This document shows, piece after piece, positions 1-8,830 of a stretch of 34,829 bases of DNA (positions within the stretch are counted from its first letter, which is position 1; the number at the start of each line of letters is the position of its first letter). The stretch spans positions 1 to 34,829 of the forward strand of contig JAVKLS010000055.1 of NCBI GenBank assembly GCA_031538565.1, given 5' to 3'. This DNA comes from JASGCK01 sp031538565 (GTDB lineage Bacteria; Pseudomonadota; Gammaproteobacteria; Burkholderiales; Burkholderiaceae_C). A model generated the notes under the pieces. The model saw only the letters and a list, made by a program, of their open reading frames with translations. It searched no databases and was not told the DNA's origin. The position numbers and the translations under genes were made by a program.

Positions 1-65
1 CGATTAACTTTGAAAGGATGTGGGCGAACGGCAAGTCGCCAGCAAAACAAAATCCGCTGCCAGAC

Positions 66-163
66 GGGTTATCCACCGTGTGCTTCGCAGCTATGGACAA
101 CTCGCTTCATGCGCCCAAGGGGGGCGCTGCGAGTTGTCCATAGCCCAGCACGGGGGATAACCC
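66..163. repeat. Nested inverted repeat (large stem-loop) with DnaA-box-like arms
   Basis: Three nested pairs are visible. The outer arms 66-80 and 149-163 pair at 14 of 15 positions. The middle arms 90-105 and 129-144 are a perfect 16-bp inverted repeat (GCTATGGACAACTCGC and its complement). An inner GCGCCC/GGGCGC pair lies at 111-116 and 122-127. The outer arms carry TTATCCACC (69-77) and, on the other strand, TTATCCCCC; the middle arms carry TTGTCCATA in opposite orientations. These differ from the DnaA box TTATCCACA at one or two positions. The element lies downstream of the leftward aspC-gltX-tctC operon, so it could be a large transcriptional terminator or an intergenic palindrome rather than a replication site. 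Confidence 0.7.
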
Positions 164-233
164 TCGCGCGAGTACACTCAAACCGTTTCAATTTCGAAAC
201 ATTTAACCGTCCGTGAAACTGGGGTAAGTCCAG

Positions 234-1187
234 TTATTGAGCCTCGATTTTTGCGTCTTTGATGGCCTTGGCCCACTTCAAAGTCTCGGCTTTATTGCGA
301 GTGGCCAGTGCTTCTGGCGTGCCTGGGTCAATCGCAAAACCAAGAGCCGCAAACTTATCTTGGATGTCTTTGCTATTGGCTGCTGCGTTGATGGCTTGGT
401 TGAGTTTTGCGATTGCTGCACTTGGCGTTCCAGCAGGGGCAAACATCGCAAAGTAGGCAATGAGTTCGTAGTCTTTGATGCCGAGTGCCTCATTTACCGT
501 GGGCAGCGTCGGAATCGCCGCCACGCGTTTGTTGGAGGTCACGGCCAGTCCGCGAATTTTGCCAGCATTGACTTGCGGCAAAGTCACGGCCAAGTCTGCG
601 CTGAACATCATCACTTGACCGCCGAGTAAATCCGTCATCGCAGCAGGCCCGCTTCTGTAGGGCACATTGGTCATTTTGATGCCCGCCATGCTTGCAAGCA
701 CTTCAGACGATACAAGCTGCGAAGTACTCGCGCTGGCAAAGGTGACGTAGCCTGGCTTGGCTTTAGCAAGATCCACAAACTCTTTGAGTGTTTTTGCAGG
801 CACGTCGTTATTGACAGCAATGATTAAGGGCACAGAGCCCAAATAACCCAGAGGCGCAAATGCAGTGTCTTGGTCGTAGGGTAGCGCTTTCATCAAACTT
901 TTGAGCGCGGCGTTTGTGCTGTTGGTGCCAATCAAAATCGTATAACCATCGCTCGGCGATTTAGCAACCGCGTCTGCGCCCAGCATTCCATTTACGCCTG
1001 CTTTGTTTTCGATGATGATGGATTGCCCTAAAGTTTGCGACATATGCGCCGCAAATGCACGACCAATTTGGTCGGTGGCGCTGCCTGCGGCGAAAGGCAC
1101 GATGGCTTTGATCGGTTGTGTGGGGTAAGACTGCGCATGAGCAGCAAAGGCGCTGATGAGAGCCAGCAGGGCAATCAGTGATTTCAT
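234..1187 (-). CDS. Bug/TctC-family periplasmic substrate-binding protein
   Basis: A 317-residue member of the Bordetella-uptake-gene (TctC) family, the periplasmic binding component of tripartite tricarboxylate transporters, which capture carboxylates and other small organic anions. A signal peptide spans residues 1-18, ending in a typical AHA cleavage site. The mature protein opens with the family's PIKAIVPFAAGSATDQIGR segment; GMLGADAVAKSPSDGYT and TNVPYRSGPAAMTDLLGGQV are further family hallmarks. Its ATG overlaps the gltX stop as ATGA, and a TAAGGAG ribosome site lies inside the gltX end, so it is translationally coupled to gltX. No TctA or TctB membrane partner is present here, so it is an orphan binding protein. 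Family assignment is firm; the ligand cannot be read from sequence. Confidence 0.9.
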   Translation of the reverse strand: MKSLIALLALISAFAAHAQSYPTQPIKAIVPFAAGSATDQIGRAFAAHMSQTLGQSIIIENKAGVNGMLGADAVAKSPSDGYTILIGTNSTNAALKSLMKALPYDQDTAFAPLGYLGSVPLIIAVNNDVPAKTLKEFVDLAKAKPGYVTFASASTSQLVSSEVLASMAGIKMTNVPYRSGPAAMTDLLGGQVMMFSADLAVTLPQVNAGKIRGLAVTSNKRVAAIPTLPTVNEALGIKDYELIAYFAMFAPAGTPSAAIAKLNQAINAAANSKDIQDKFAALGFAIDPGTPEALATRNKAETLKWAKAIKDAKIEAQ

Positions 1188-2599
1188 TTCATTCTCCTTA
1201 AAACGGTGGCTTGATCAAACAGTGCCAGCATCGCGTCCACGGATGGAGTTTGTGTGCGTCCAGCCACGAGTACACGCACAGGCATAGCAAGTTGCGGCAT
1301 TTTTAGTTCTGTCTCTGTGAGGGTTGCCTTGATGGCGGCGGCAATGCTTATTTTGTCCCATGCAGCCGCAGAAATTGCGGCTAGTTTTGCAGCGAGCAAT
1401 GCAATGGCGGGGCGCACGGCTTCGGTTATGTGCTGCGCGTATTCAGTTTGGTAGCTGTCGGTTGTGCGATTGGGTTCGGTATAAAAAACAGACGCCCAAT
1501 CTGCCAGCGCTAGGGTTGTTTCGCAGCGGTCTTTTAAGAGGGCGCAAATGTGCTCTAGTCGTGCGTCTGCGCTGATGCTGCGTTTGGCAAGTTGCTTGCG
1601 CACTAACGCCGCAAGCCTTGCGTTATCGGCCTGCTTGATGTAGTGCGCGTTGACCCACAGCAGCTTGGCGGGATCCCACTGTGCGGGGCTTTTGGATAAA
1701 TGCGAGCCATCGAACCAAGTCACCATTTGTTCGGCGGTAAATAACTCCTCATCCCCGTGACTCCAGCCCAGACGCGCCAAATAGTTGAGCATGGCTTCAG
1801 GCAAATAGCCGCCATCTTCGTAAGCCGTCACGCTAACTGCACCGCGTCGCTTGGAGAGCTTTTGTCCATCGTCACCCAAAATCACAGGACAGTGCCCAAA
1901 TTGCGGCAGAGGCGCACCCAGCGCTTTGAAGATGTTGATTTGCCACGGCGTGTTGTTGATGTGCTCGTCGCCGCGAAAAACGTGAGTAATTTGCATATCC
2001 CAATCGTCCACTACTACGGCGAAGTTGTAGGTGGGGATGCCATCCGCTCGTTGGATGATGAGATCATCAATCTCGCGGTTGTTGATGGTGATGTTACCTT
2101 TGACTAGATCGGTCCACGTGACGTCGCCATCGGCTGGATTTTTAAATCGCACAACACCAGGCACGTCTTTCGCAATGGGCGGTAGCACCTTATCTGCTTC
2201 GGGTCGCCAGCGGTTGTTGTAAAGCGGTTTTTCGCCTTTGGCTTTTTTTGCATCGCGCACGGCATCCAGTTCGGCGGGTGTGCTGTAACAGCGGTAGGCT
2301 TTTCCTGCAAGTAGCAGTTGGTCAATTACCGCTTGGTAGCGCTCCAGTCGCTGCATTTGATAAATGGGGCCTTCGTCGTAATTGAGTCCCAGCCACTGCA
2401 TGGAGGTGAGGATTTGATCGACCGACTCTTGGGTCGAACGCGCCACATCGGTGTCTTCAATTCGCAAAATAAATTTGCCACCGTGGTGCCGCGCAAAAGC
2501 CCATGAGTAAAGGGCGGTTCGCGCGGTGCCGAGATGCAAAAACCCTGTGGGTGAGGGCGCAATGCGTGTGCGAACGGCGCTTTGGGGTTGATCAGTCAC
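1184..2599 (-). CDS. gltX: Glutamyl-tRNA synthetase
   Basis: Charges tRNA-Glu with glutamate in the cytoplasm. The class I signature is present: an HIGH-type HLGT at residues 22-25 after APSPTGF, and a KMSKS-type KLSKR near residue 245. The family stretches LRIEDTD and FRGDEHINNTP are also visible. The open frame runs further upstream into the aminotransferase gene, but homology starts only at RTRIAPSPTG. I therefore place the start at the GTG at 2599, giving 471 residues, close to the usual 465-470. That GTG lies one base after the aminotransferase TAA stop, and the gene's TGA overlaps the next ATG, so the three genes form a coupled operon. Confidence 0.95.
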   Translation of the reverse strand: MTDQPQSAVRTRIAPSPTGFLHLGTARTALYSWAFARHHGGKFILRIEDTDVARSTQESVDQILTSMQWLGLNYDEGPIYQMQRLERYQAVIDQLLLAGKAYRCYSTPAELDAVRDAKKAKGEKPLYNNRWRPEADKVLPPIAKDVPGVVRFKNPADGDVTWTDLVKGNITINNREIDDLIIQRADGIPTYNFAVVVDDWDMQITHVFRGDEHINNTPWQINIFKALGAPLPQFGHCPVILGDDGQKLSKRRGAVSVTAYEDGGYLPEAMLNYLARLGWSHGDEELFTAEQMVTWFDGSHLSKSPAQWDPAKLLWVNAHYIKQADNARLAALVRKQLAKRSISADARLEHICALLKDRCETTLALADWASVFYTEPNRTTDSYQTEYAQHITEAVRPAIALLAAKLAAISAAAWDKISIAAAIKATLTETELKMPQLAMPVRVLVAGRTQTPSVDAMLALFDQATVLRRMK

Positions 2600-2600
2600 A

Positions 2601-3803
2601 TTAAGCTGCCAGCACTTTGGCGATTGACTCACACGCGTAATCGATGTTTTTGCTGTTGAGTGCCGCCACGCAGATGCGTCCAGAGTCCAGTCCGTACACG
2701 CCAAACTCTTGGCGCAGACGCTGCATTTGCGGCGCACTCAAGCCTGAGTAGCTAAACATCCCTATTTGTTGAGCAATAAAACTCATGTCTTGCTTGACGC
2801 CCGCCTCGTCTAATTTGCCTACCATTGCCATGCGCATGGTTTTGATGCGTACCCGCATATCGCTTAGTTCCAGCTCCCACATCGCACGCAAGTCGGGGGT
2901 GTTTAAAACGGCTGCGACGACGGATGCGCCGTGCGTGGGTGGGTTGGAGTAATTGGTGCGAATCACGATTTTGAGCTGCGAGAGCACCTTGGCGCACTCC
3001 GCTTTGTCCGCGCACACGACGGACAGTGCACCCACGCGTTCGCCGTACAGACTAAAGCTTTTGCTAAACGAAGTAGCCACAAAAAAGTTCAACTCTTCCG
3101 CTGCAAACTTAGCAATGACCGCGCCATCTTCTTGGATGCCGTTGCCAAATCCTTGGTACGCCATATCCAAAAAGGCAACCAAGCCGTTAGCTTTGATGAC
3201 AGCAATTACGTCATCCCATTGCTCGCTGGTTAGGTCGTAACCCGTGGGGTTGTGACAGCACGCGTGCAGCACAACGACCGTGCCCGTGGCGGCATCGCTA
3301 AGGCTAGCTAGCAACCCCTCAAAGTTTACGCCGCGCTTGTCTGCGTCGTAGTAGGCATAGGTACCCACATCAAATCCCGCCGCACTAAAAATTGCGCGAT
3401 GGTTTTCCCAGCTAGGGTCGCTAATGAGTAACTTTGCGGCAGGATTTAAACGACGTAAAAAATCCGCCCCAATTTTTAGTCCGCCGGTACCGCCAAGCGA
3501 TTGCACGGTGGCCACGCGCTCCGATTTGAGTGGTTCGGAGTCTTCGCCAAACACCAAGTGCTGCACGGCTTTGTCGTAAGCGGCAATGCCATCCATAGGC
3601 AAGTAATTACGCGCCTTCGGACTGCTCGCCATCCATTTTTCGACAGACTGCACGCAATTGAGTAGCGGTAATCTGCCGTGATCATCAAAATAAACACCGA
3701 CGCATAAGTTGACCTTTTTGAGGTTGGTATCCGCTGTGTATTGATCGTTCAGACCAAAGACAGGGTCTTTGGCGGCCATTTGGACGGCACTAAAAATAGA
3801 CAT
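2601..3803 (-). CDS. Class I aspartate/aromatic aminotransferase
   Basis: A 400-residue PLP-dependent aminotransferase of the AspC/TyrB type, which transfers amino groups between aspartate or aromatic amino acids and 2-oxoglutarate. The PLP lysine is K248 in SFSKSFSLYGERVG. The CHNPTG segment (183-188), the FLDMAYQGFG stretch around D213 and a Trp-containing SDPSWENH (129-136) are all as expected. The C-terminal SNPPTHG is the usual substrate-binding loop. It starts at an ATG preceded by AGGA at a normal distance and heads the operon with gltX and tctC. AspC and TyrB specificity cannot be separated by eye, so no symbol is given. Confidence 0.92.
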   Translation of the reverse strand: MSIFSAVQMAAKDPVFGLNDQYTADTNLKKVNLCVGVYFDDHGRLPLLNCVQSVEKWMASSPKARNYLPMDGIAAYDKAVQHLVFGEDSEPLKSERVATVQSLGGTGGLKIGADFLRRLNPAAKLLISDPSWENHRAIFSAAGFDVGTYAYYDADKRGVNFEGLLASLSDAATGTVVVLHACCHNPTGYDLTSEQWDDVIAVIKANGLVAFLDMAYQGFGNGIQEDGAVIAKFAAEELNFFVATSFSKSFSLYGERVGALSVVCADKAECAKVLSQLKIVIRTNYSNPPTHGASVVAAVLNTPDLRAMWELELSDMRVRIKTMRMAMVGKLDEAGVKQDMSFIAQQIGMFSYSGLSAPQMQRLRQEFGVYGLDSGRICVAALNSKNIDYACESIAKVLAA

Positions 3804-3874
3804 GATTAAATCCTAGAGAGGGTGAAAGGAGGGGGCTAATTTTAAGGGATGGACATTTCTAGGAAAATGGATGC

Positions 3875-4465
3875 ATGAAATCAATCAATCAATCACGCGA
3901 TCACCTTACCGCCGAGCTTCCCGCGCCTGCGCCGCGCCGCCATTTGCATGACCGCCGCATCACCTACCGTGGCTACTTACGCGACGACGGGCTGTGGGAT
4001 ATTGAGGGCGAGCTGCGCGACAGCAAGTCGCATCCGATCAATCTTGGCTATCGCGGTGAACTGGCGGCGCATGATGCGATCCACAACATGCTGCTTCGCC
4101 TCACGATTGATGACAACATGGTCATCCACGACATCATTGCCGCCATGCCGCATACGCCCTATTTGGAATGCCGTCCTGCTATTGACTGCATCCACGCCGT
4201 GATTGGTTTGCAAATGGGCCGGGGTTGGAAGAAGAAAATTGAAGGCGCAATTGGTGGTTTGCAGGGCTGTACACATATCCGCGAGTTGCTCTCGGGCGCT
4301 GCCACTGCCGCTTACCAAACGGTTTATCCGTATCGCAGTCAAAACAGTCCCGTGCCCTCAAGCGAAGTGACCGAGCAACCGAAGCATCTTGGGCAGTGCA
4401 CGGCATGGGATTTAAAAGGCGATGTGGTGCTACGCTACTTTCCGCAGTTTGCGGCAAAGGGCTAA
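3875..4465 (+). CDS. DUF2889 family protein
   Basis: A 196-residue cytoplasmic protein of unknown function. It matches the DUF2889 pattern: RRITYRGYLRDDGLWDIEGEL near the N-terminus, a central HNMLLRLTIDDNMVIHDIIAAM segment, and GRGWKKKIEGAIGGLQGCTHIRELL followed by ATAAYQTVYPY. There is no signal peptide or membrane segment. It is divergent from the aspC operon (71 bp between start codons) and convergent with def (11 bp between stops). No function can be inferred from these neighbours. Confidence 0.85.
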   Translation: MKSINQSRDHLTAELPAPAPRRHLHDRRITYRGYLRDDGLWDIEGELRDSKSHPINLGYRGELAAHDAIHNMLLRLTIDDNMVIHDIIAAMPHTPYLECRPAIDCIHAVIGLQMGRGWKKKIEGAIGGLQGCTHIRELLSGAATAAYQTVYPYRSQNSPVPSSEVTEQPKHLGQCTAWDLKGDVVLRYFPQFAAKG

Positions 4466-4476
4466 TTGAGCCTAGG

Positions 4477-5001
4477 TTATTTTTGCTGAGCCTCGCGCAG
4501 GGCTTCTTTCGCTTCTTTTATCAGTTTCGTTTTAATGCGTCCGCGCTTGAGTGGCGACAAATACTCCACATACACCTTGCCAAGCAGGTGATCCATTTCG
4601 TGTTGAATGCACACTGCCAGCAAGCCTTCGGCCTCTAGCTGGTGCGTATCGCCTTGCTCGTTTTCGTACTCGACGTGGATTTGGGCAAAGCGCTCCACAT
4701 CGCCAGAAAATCCTGGCACGGAGAGGCAGCCCTCGTCTCCCAGAATCACTTCATCACTGCGCCAGACCACGCGCGGATTGATGACGACTAGCGGCTGGTT
4801 GCGCTCTTCGCTAATGTCCATGACCAATAGGCGCTCGTGCACATCAACCTGCGTAGCAGCAAGCCCCACGCCTTTGGCGTCATACATAGTCTCCAGCATA
4901 TTTGCCACCAAGGTGCGAATCCGCGCGTCGATGTGTGCCACGGGTTTTGCCACTTTACTTAGACGCGGGTCGGGATACGTGAGAATATTGAGAATTGACA
5001 T
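4477..5001 (-). CDS. def: Peptide deformylase
   Basis: Removes the N-formyl group from nascent proteins; an Fe2+/Zn2+ hydrolase. All three family motifs are intact: GVGLAATQ (44-51), EGCLSVP (90-96, metal ligand C92) and QHEMDH (133-138, metal ligands H134 and H138, catalytic E135). At 174 residues it has the normal length. It is divergent from dprA, with 29 bp between the two start codons, an arrangement often seen near fmt/def in Proteobacteria, but no fmt gene follows here because def is convergent with the DUF2889 gene. Confidence 0.97.
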   Translation of the reverse strand: MSILNILTYPDPRLSKVAKPVAHIDARIRTLVANMLETMYDAKGVGLAATQVDVHERLLVMDISEERNQPLVVINPRVVWRSDEVILGDEGCLSVPGFSGDVERFAQIHVEYENEQGDTHQLEAEGLLAVCIQHEMDHLLGKVYVEYLSPLKRGRIKTKLIKEAKEALREAQQK

Positions 5002-5030
5002 CTTCCCAATTTTATCTTTGCCAATTCACT

Positions 5031-6293
5031 ATGGAACCCACTTCAATCTTGGACAGCGCCGCGCAAGAAGAGCGTGCGGCGTGGCTGCGTCTCATGCTGA
5101 CGGACGGCGTGGGCAACGCTAGCGCACGCAAACTGCTCGCGGCCTTTGGTTTGCCTCCCGCTATTTTTGTGCAATCGCTGCAAATGCTTGGACATCTTGT
5201 CACCGAGCGTCAAGCGCAGGCGCTGATGCGTCCCCCTGCAGAATTGGATAAACAAATTCAGCTTTGCAACGACTGGCTGGCGCAAGACGCACGCACGGGT
5301 CATCGAACGCGCCGCATGGTGACGCTGGGGGATGCGCTATATCCGCCTGCGCTGCTGGCTTTGCCCGATCCGCCGCTCGTGCTGTGGCTTTTGGGACGTA
5401 TCGATTTGCTGCAAGCACAAGGCTGGGCGGCAGCCATCAGCATGGTAGGCAGTCGCAACCCCTCAAGCGCGGGCGAAAAAAATGCCTTTGCTTTTGCCCG
5501 CAGTTTTGTAGATGCGGGCTTGTGTGTGGTCTCTGGACTGGCGCTGGGGATTGACGCAGCGGCGCACTCAGGAGCGCTCGCGTCTGCAACCTCGGATGCA
5601 ACCCAGTTGGACGCCGCCGCGCCAAGGGCGCAGCACGAATCGCTGCTGACCATTGCCGTGGTTGGCACGGGTTTAGACCGCGTGTATCCCAAGCAAAATT
5701 TAGAACTCGCGCATCGCATTGCCGACCACGGGCTGGTGGTGTCGGAGTTTCCGCTGGGCTCGCCGCCTGCGCCCGCTAACTTTCCTAAACGTAACCGTCT
5801 CATTGCCGCGCTGGGGCTGGGCACGCTGGTTGTAGAGGCGGGTTTGCCATCAGGCTCACTGATCACGGCGCGTGAAAGCGCGGAGCTAGGCAAAGACGTG
5901 TTTGCCATTCCTGGCTCGATTCACGTGACCCAAAGCAAGGGCTGCCACGCGCTGATTAAGCAAGGCGCGAAATTGGTGGAGTCTGCCGCCGATGTGCTGG
6001 AAGAGCTGCACATCGCACCCGTTGCCGCGTCTGCGTTTGAGCCGCGCAGTGAGTCGCGTAGTGCCCGCACCAATCAGATGCAGATGCCAGATCGCCAAAG
6101 CGCGACCTTGCTGCCCCGCACCCATGCCCAGCATCCGCTGGTGCAAGCGATGGGCGTCGACCCCGTGAGTTTTGACGTGCTGCAAACGCGGCTCGCACTA
6201 GACGCAGCAACGCTACAAGTGCAATTGCTGGAGCTGGAGATGGACGGCAGCATCATCCGCGTGACGGGCGGACTCTATCAAGCAGCACTTTAG
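5031..6293 (+). CDS. dprA: DNA-processing protein DprA
   Basis: Binds incoming single-stranded DNA and loads RecA during natural transformation. The 420-residue protein has an N-terminal helical region, a Rossmann-like core with MVGSRNPS (138-145), SGLALGIDAAAH (168-179), VVGTGLDRVYP (210-220), the signature FPKRNRLIAAL (251-261) and SGSLITARESAELGKDVFAIPG, and a C-terminal winged helix (about 355-420). A low-complexity insertion of about 20 residues (184-204) sits between two core strands. I chose the ATG at 5031 over an in-frame ATG 12 codons upstream that would overlap the def start. The gene suggests a capacity for transformation, but no other competence genes are in view. Confidence 0.93.
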   Translation: MEPTSILDSAAQEERAAWLRLMLTDGVGNASARKLLAAFGLPPAIFVQSLQMLGHLVTERQAQALMRPPAELDKQIQLCNDWLAQDARTGHRTRRMVTLGDALYPPALLALPDPPLVLWLLGRIDLLQAQGWAAAISMVGSRNPSSAGEKNAFAFARSFVDAGLCVVSGLALGIDAAAHSGALASATSDATQLDAAAPRAQHESLLTIAVVGTGLDRVYPKQNLELAHRIADHGLVVSEFPLGSPPAPANFPKRNRLIAALGLGTLVVEAGLPSGSLITARESAELGKDVFAIPGSIHVTQSKGCHALIKQGAKLVESAADVLEELHIAPVAASAFEPRSESRSARTNQMQMPDRQSATLLPRTHAQHPLVQAMGVDPVSFDVLQTRLALDAATLQVQLLELEMDGSIIRVTGGLYQAAL

Positions 6294-6301
6294 CGTAGGC
6301 G

Positions 6302-8335
6302 CTAAAAATGGATTTGCACGCCTAGCTTGAGCGTTCGCCCTGGCAGAGGCACGCGCCCTGGCGTGCTTTGCGTCAGGATAGACGTTGCAGGAAAACCCAC
6401 GGCATTGGTGATGTTGTGAAGCTTGGCAAACCACAAGCGACCTCCTTCTTTGACCTTTTGCTCATACTGAAGCGAGGCATTCCAAATGGTGTAACTGCCC
6501 GTAGGGGGTTGTAGCGCCGTTACGCGATTTTGTGCTGCGGTATGGTTAAAGCCAAGACGTGTCGTCCATGCGTTTTGCTTGCCAATCCAATCAATACCGC
6601 CTCGCGCAGACGGCATGCGTGGCAAAGCGACACCCGTGGTCGATTGGGTTGCTTGCACGGAGTCTAGGCGCGCCTCAATGGCCAGCGTTTTGGCATCGCT
6701 GCCGCTTGTTTGCCAAAGGCGTGTGCCGCCTGCCCACTCCCACCCATTAAAAATCGCGGGCACAGGTTGGAGTTGATAAATTGGCATACCCGCATCGCTG
6801 ACGCGCCCTGTGTCGTTTAAATAAATATAGTTGTCGTAGCGTGTGGTGTAGGCGTTAAAGCGTGCAAACTCATTTGTGCGAGTACCTTGCCAGCGCAGTC
6901 CAAGCTCAACATGACGCGAAGTTTCAACGTCCAAATTGGCATCTCCTATTTCGTAAGCGCCTGTGGCCGCGTGTGCGCCGTTGGCATAGATCTCATAGTC
7001 TTTGGGGATGCGTGCATTCTTTGCAAAATTAGCAGTTGCCGCAAGTCCGCCAAGCACGCTACCGAGTTTTACCAAACTGCCCAGCGCATAGCTGCTCCCG
7101 GCCAAACGACGCTGCATCGACTGAAACTGATTGAGCGCCGACGCATTGACGCTGGCAACCTCGCGGCGCAGTCCTGCTGACCATTGACCCCAAGGCGTTT
7201 GAATTTCTTCTAGCGCATAAAGGGCTTGCGACTGCGTGAGCGACGGCGGTACAAAGGACTCATCCCCTTGGGCAACAAAGTCAATGCGCTCTTGCTGCCA
7301 CCCTAGCTGGCTGCGGATGGTTTGGTTACCTAGCGTTAGATCGGCAAGCCGTGCGTTGAGCGCACCCTCCACGCTATTGCTTTTAAATATCGTACCCACA
7401 ATGCCCGTATCCAACTCTTGGTGTTGGTAGCGATGCCGCACCCAATAAGCCGCGAGGCTTTGCACCAAACCGCCCAGCGCATCTAAGTTTTTCTTTTCCC
7501 CCTCAAGGCGCAGCCGCGAGCTTTGCATTTGAATGCCTATGCTGGGCTCCGCAGGCGATCCATAGTTTTGCTGCGTACTTTGCAGCGATGCGCCAGCGTA
7601 GCCGTTGTCAAAAAACAAGGAGCCGCCTACGCCTGCACCCGTAGCATTGCCTTGTGAGTTACAAATTTTGTTTTGCATTCGCGTGATGCCAGACTGCGTG
7701 CAAGGCAAGCTAATGGGCGCAGGCACTTCGCCATTTTTGCGTGTAAACGCATCCACGTGCAGGGCAAACCGATCAGTTCCCGTTTCTACCAAAGCAGAGG
7801 CATCGGTGCCAGCCGATCCTGCATCAACTTGGGCTTTGCCTTGTACTCCGCCGCTGGATTCAAATGCGGACTGGTGCGCGATGCGGTTATCCAGCATATT
7901 GACAACCCCGCCTACGGCCGATCCACCATACATCAAAGTTGCAGGGCCGCGCACAATTTCTATTTGCTCCGTGCTAAGTACATCGCTGGCAAGCGCGTGG
8001 TCAAAACTCAGCCCCGACACGTCGTTTACCGCTGCGCCGTTATTCAAAATACGAATGCGATCCCCATCTAAACCCCGAATAATGGGACGCGAAGCAGCGC
8101 CGCCAAAATAGGAGCTGCTCACGCCTTCTATTCCTGAAAGCGTCTCACCAAGGCTAACTTCTTGCCGCATCAGTAGTGCATCACCGCTTAGCTGTTTGAC
8201 AGGGGTGCTTAATTCTTGGGTTTTAAAAGGGTTGCTGGTGGTAACCAAAATTTCTGGTGGATTGCCCTCGGCCGCTAAAACTGGCAAGGCGAAAAACGGT
8301 ACGAAACAAAAAAAACGAACGCTCCATGAACGCAT
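6302..8335 (-). CDS. TonB-dependent outer-membrane receptor (ZnuD-like, probable metal uptake)
   Basis: A 677-residue outer-membrane receptor. It has a signal peptide (1-21), an N-terminal plug with GETLSGIEGVSSSYFGGAAS, RPIIRGLDGDRIRILNNG and EQIEIVRGPATLMYGG, then a beta-barrel ending in the terminal phenylalanine of LGVQIHF. The plug resembles the ZnuD-type zinc receptor group more than siderophore receptors, though the long His-rich loop of ZnuD is not evident. AGGAG lies 8 bases before the ATG. It follows a His-rich DUF2946 gene on the same strand and is divergent from a copper-protein operon, so copper or zinc is the likely cargo. This is inferred from context. Confidence 0.85.
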   Translation of the reverse strand: MRSWSVRFFCFVPFFALPVLAAEGNPPEILVTTSNPFKTQELSTPVKQLSGDALLMRQEVSLGETLSGIEGVSSSYFGGAASRPIIRGLDGDRIRILNNGAAVNDVSGLSFDHALASDVLSTEQIEIVRGPATLMYGGSAVGGVVNMLDNRIAHQSAFESSGGVQGKAQVDAGSAGTDASALVETGTDRFALHVDAFTRKNGEVPAPISLPCTQSGITRMQNKICNSQGNATGAGVGGSLFFDNGYAGASLQSTQQNYGSPAEPSIGIQMQSSRLRLEGEKKNLDALGGLVQSLAAYWVRHRYQHQELDTGIVGTIFKSNSVEGALNARLADLTLGNQTIRSQLGWQQERIDFVAQGDESFVPPSLTQSQALYALEEIQTPWGQWSAGLRREVASVNASALNQFQSMQRRLAGSSYALGSLVKLGSVLGGLAATANFAKNARIPKDYEIYANGAHAATGAYEIGDANLDVETSRHVELGLRWQGTRTNEFARFNAYTTRYDNYIYLNDTGRVSDAGMPIYQLQPVPAIFNGWEWAGGTRLWQTSGSDAKTLAIEARLDSVQATQSTTGVALPRMPSARGGIDWIGKQNAWTTRLGFNHTAAQNRVTALQPPTGSYTIWNASLQYEQKVKEGGRLWFAKLHNITNAVGFPATSILTQSTPGRVPLPGRTLKLGVQIHF

Positions 8336-8406
8336 GACTTGACTCCTAATTTAATAAACAACACATAGCCGCAGCACAAAGCGCTGCAGCGACAAAACGG
8401 GTTGGT

Positions 8407-8775
8407 TTAAATCAGACGAGGAGGTCCGCGTGCGCGGTAAGCCGGCGGACTAAGCGTTGCGACTGCACGGGCGTTGTGCCCAATGGGTTGCCAAAAAAAT
8501 AAAGGAAAAACTAATGGACATACCGCGTGCAAAAGCGCGAGGCTTGCGCACTGCGCATCCAACGCTATGCAGGTGGTGTGATCGTGATGAGTGTGCTCGG
8601 GGAATACTTTTTCAAATACAGAAACACCAGCCGACTCAGTCGCAACCGACGGCATATGCACATATTTATGCAAAACCCCCACAAGCTGTAGCCACACAAA
8701 TCCAACTAGCAGTAAAGCCAGCACACATTGGCTGGCTTTACTGAAACGCTGTGCGGGTGTGGTTTGGCGGCGCAT
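8407..8775 (-). CDS. DUF2946 family protein, His-rich
   Basis: A 122-residue protein with one N-terminal hydrophobic segment (about 17-35, probably a membrane anchor or signal peptide), then HKYVHM and a metal-binding-looking EHTHHDHTTC around residues 60-70. It has the HAVCPLVFPLFF segment and the terminal YRARGPPRLI that mark DUF2946 proteins. The family is typically found beside TonB receptors and copper genes in Betaproteobacteria. It lies 71 bp upstream of the receptor gene on the same strand, so the two probably form an operon. Biochemical role unknown; periplasmic metal binding is an inference from the histidines. Confidence 0.75.
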   Translation of the reverse strand: MRRQTTPAQRFSKASQCVLALLLVGFVWLQLVGVLHKYVHMPSVATESAGVSVFEKVFPEHTHHDHTTCIALDAQCASLALLHAVCPLVFPLFFWQPIGHNARAVATLSPPAYRARGPPRLI

Positions 8776-8830
8776 GGGATGCCAATAATAAGCTATTGGG
8801 TGATTAGGGATATTCTGCGTAGCCCTATTT

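Noticed and set aside
66..163. Calling this the chromosomal replication origin
   Set aside because: The DnaA-like boxes are imperfect, and no dnaA, dnaN, rpmH, gidA or AT-rich region is adjacent within the window.
10..216. A 68-codon open frame on the plus strand at the left end
   Set aside because: It runs straight through the nested inverted repeat, has no recognisable domain and looks composition-driven; it is better explained as non-coding.
5300..5908. A 202-codon minus-strand frame inside dprA
   Set aside because: It lies wholly opposite clear dprA motifs and has a low-complexity Ser/Ala composition typical of shadow frames.
7605..8111. A 168-codon plus-strand frame inside the TonB receptor gene
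   Set aside because: It is antisense to the receptor plug and shows no domain.
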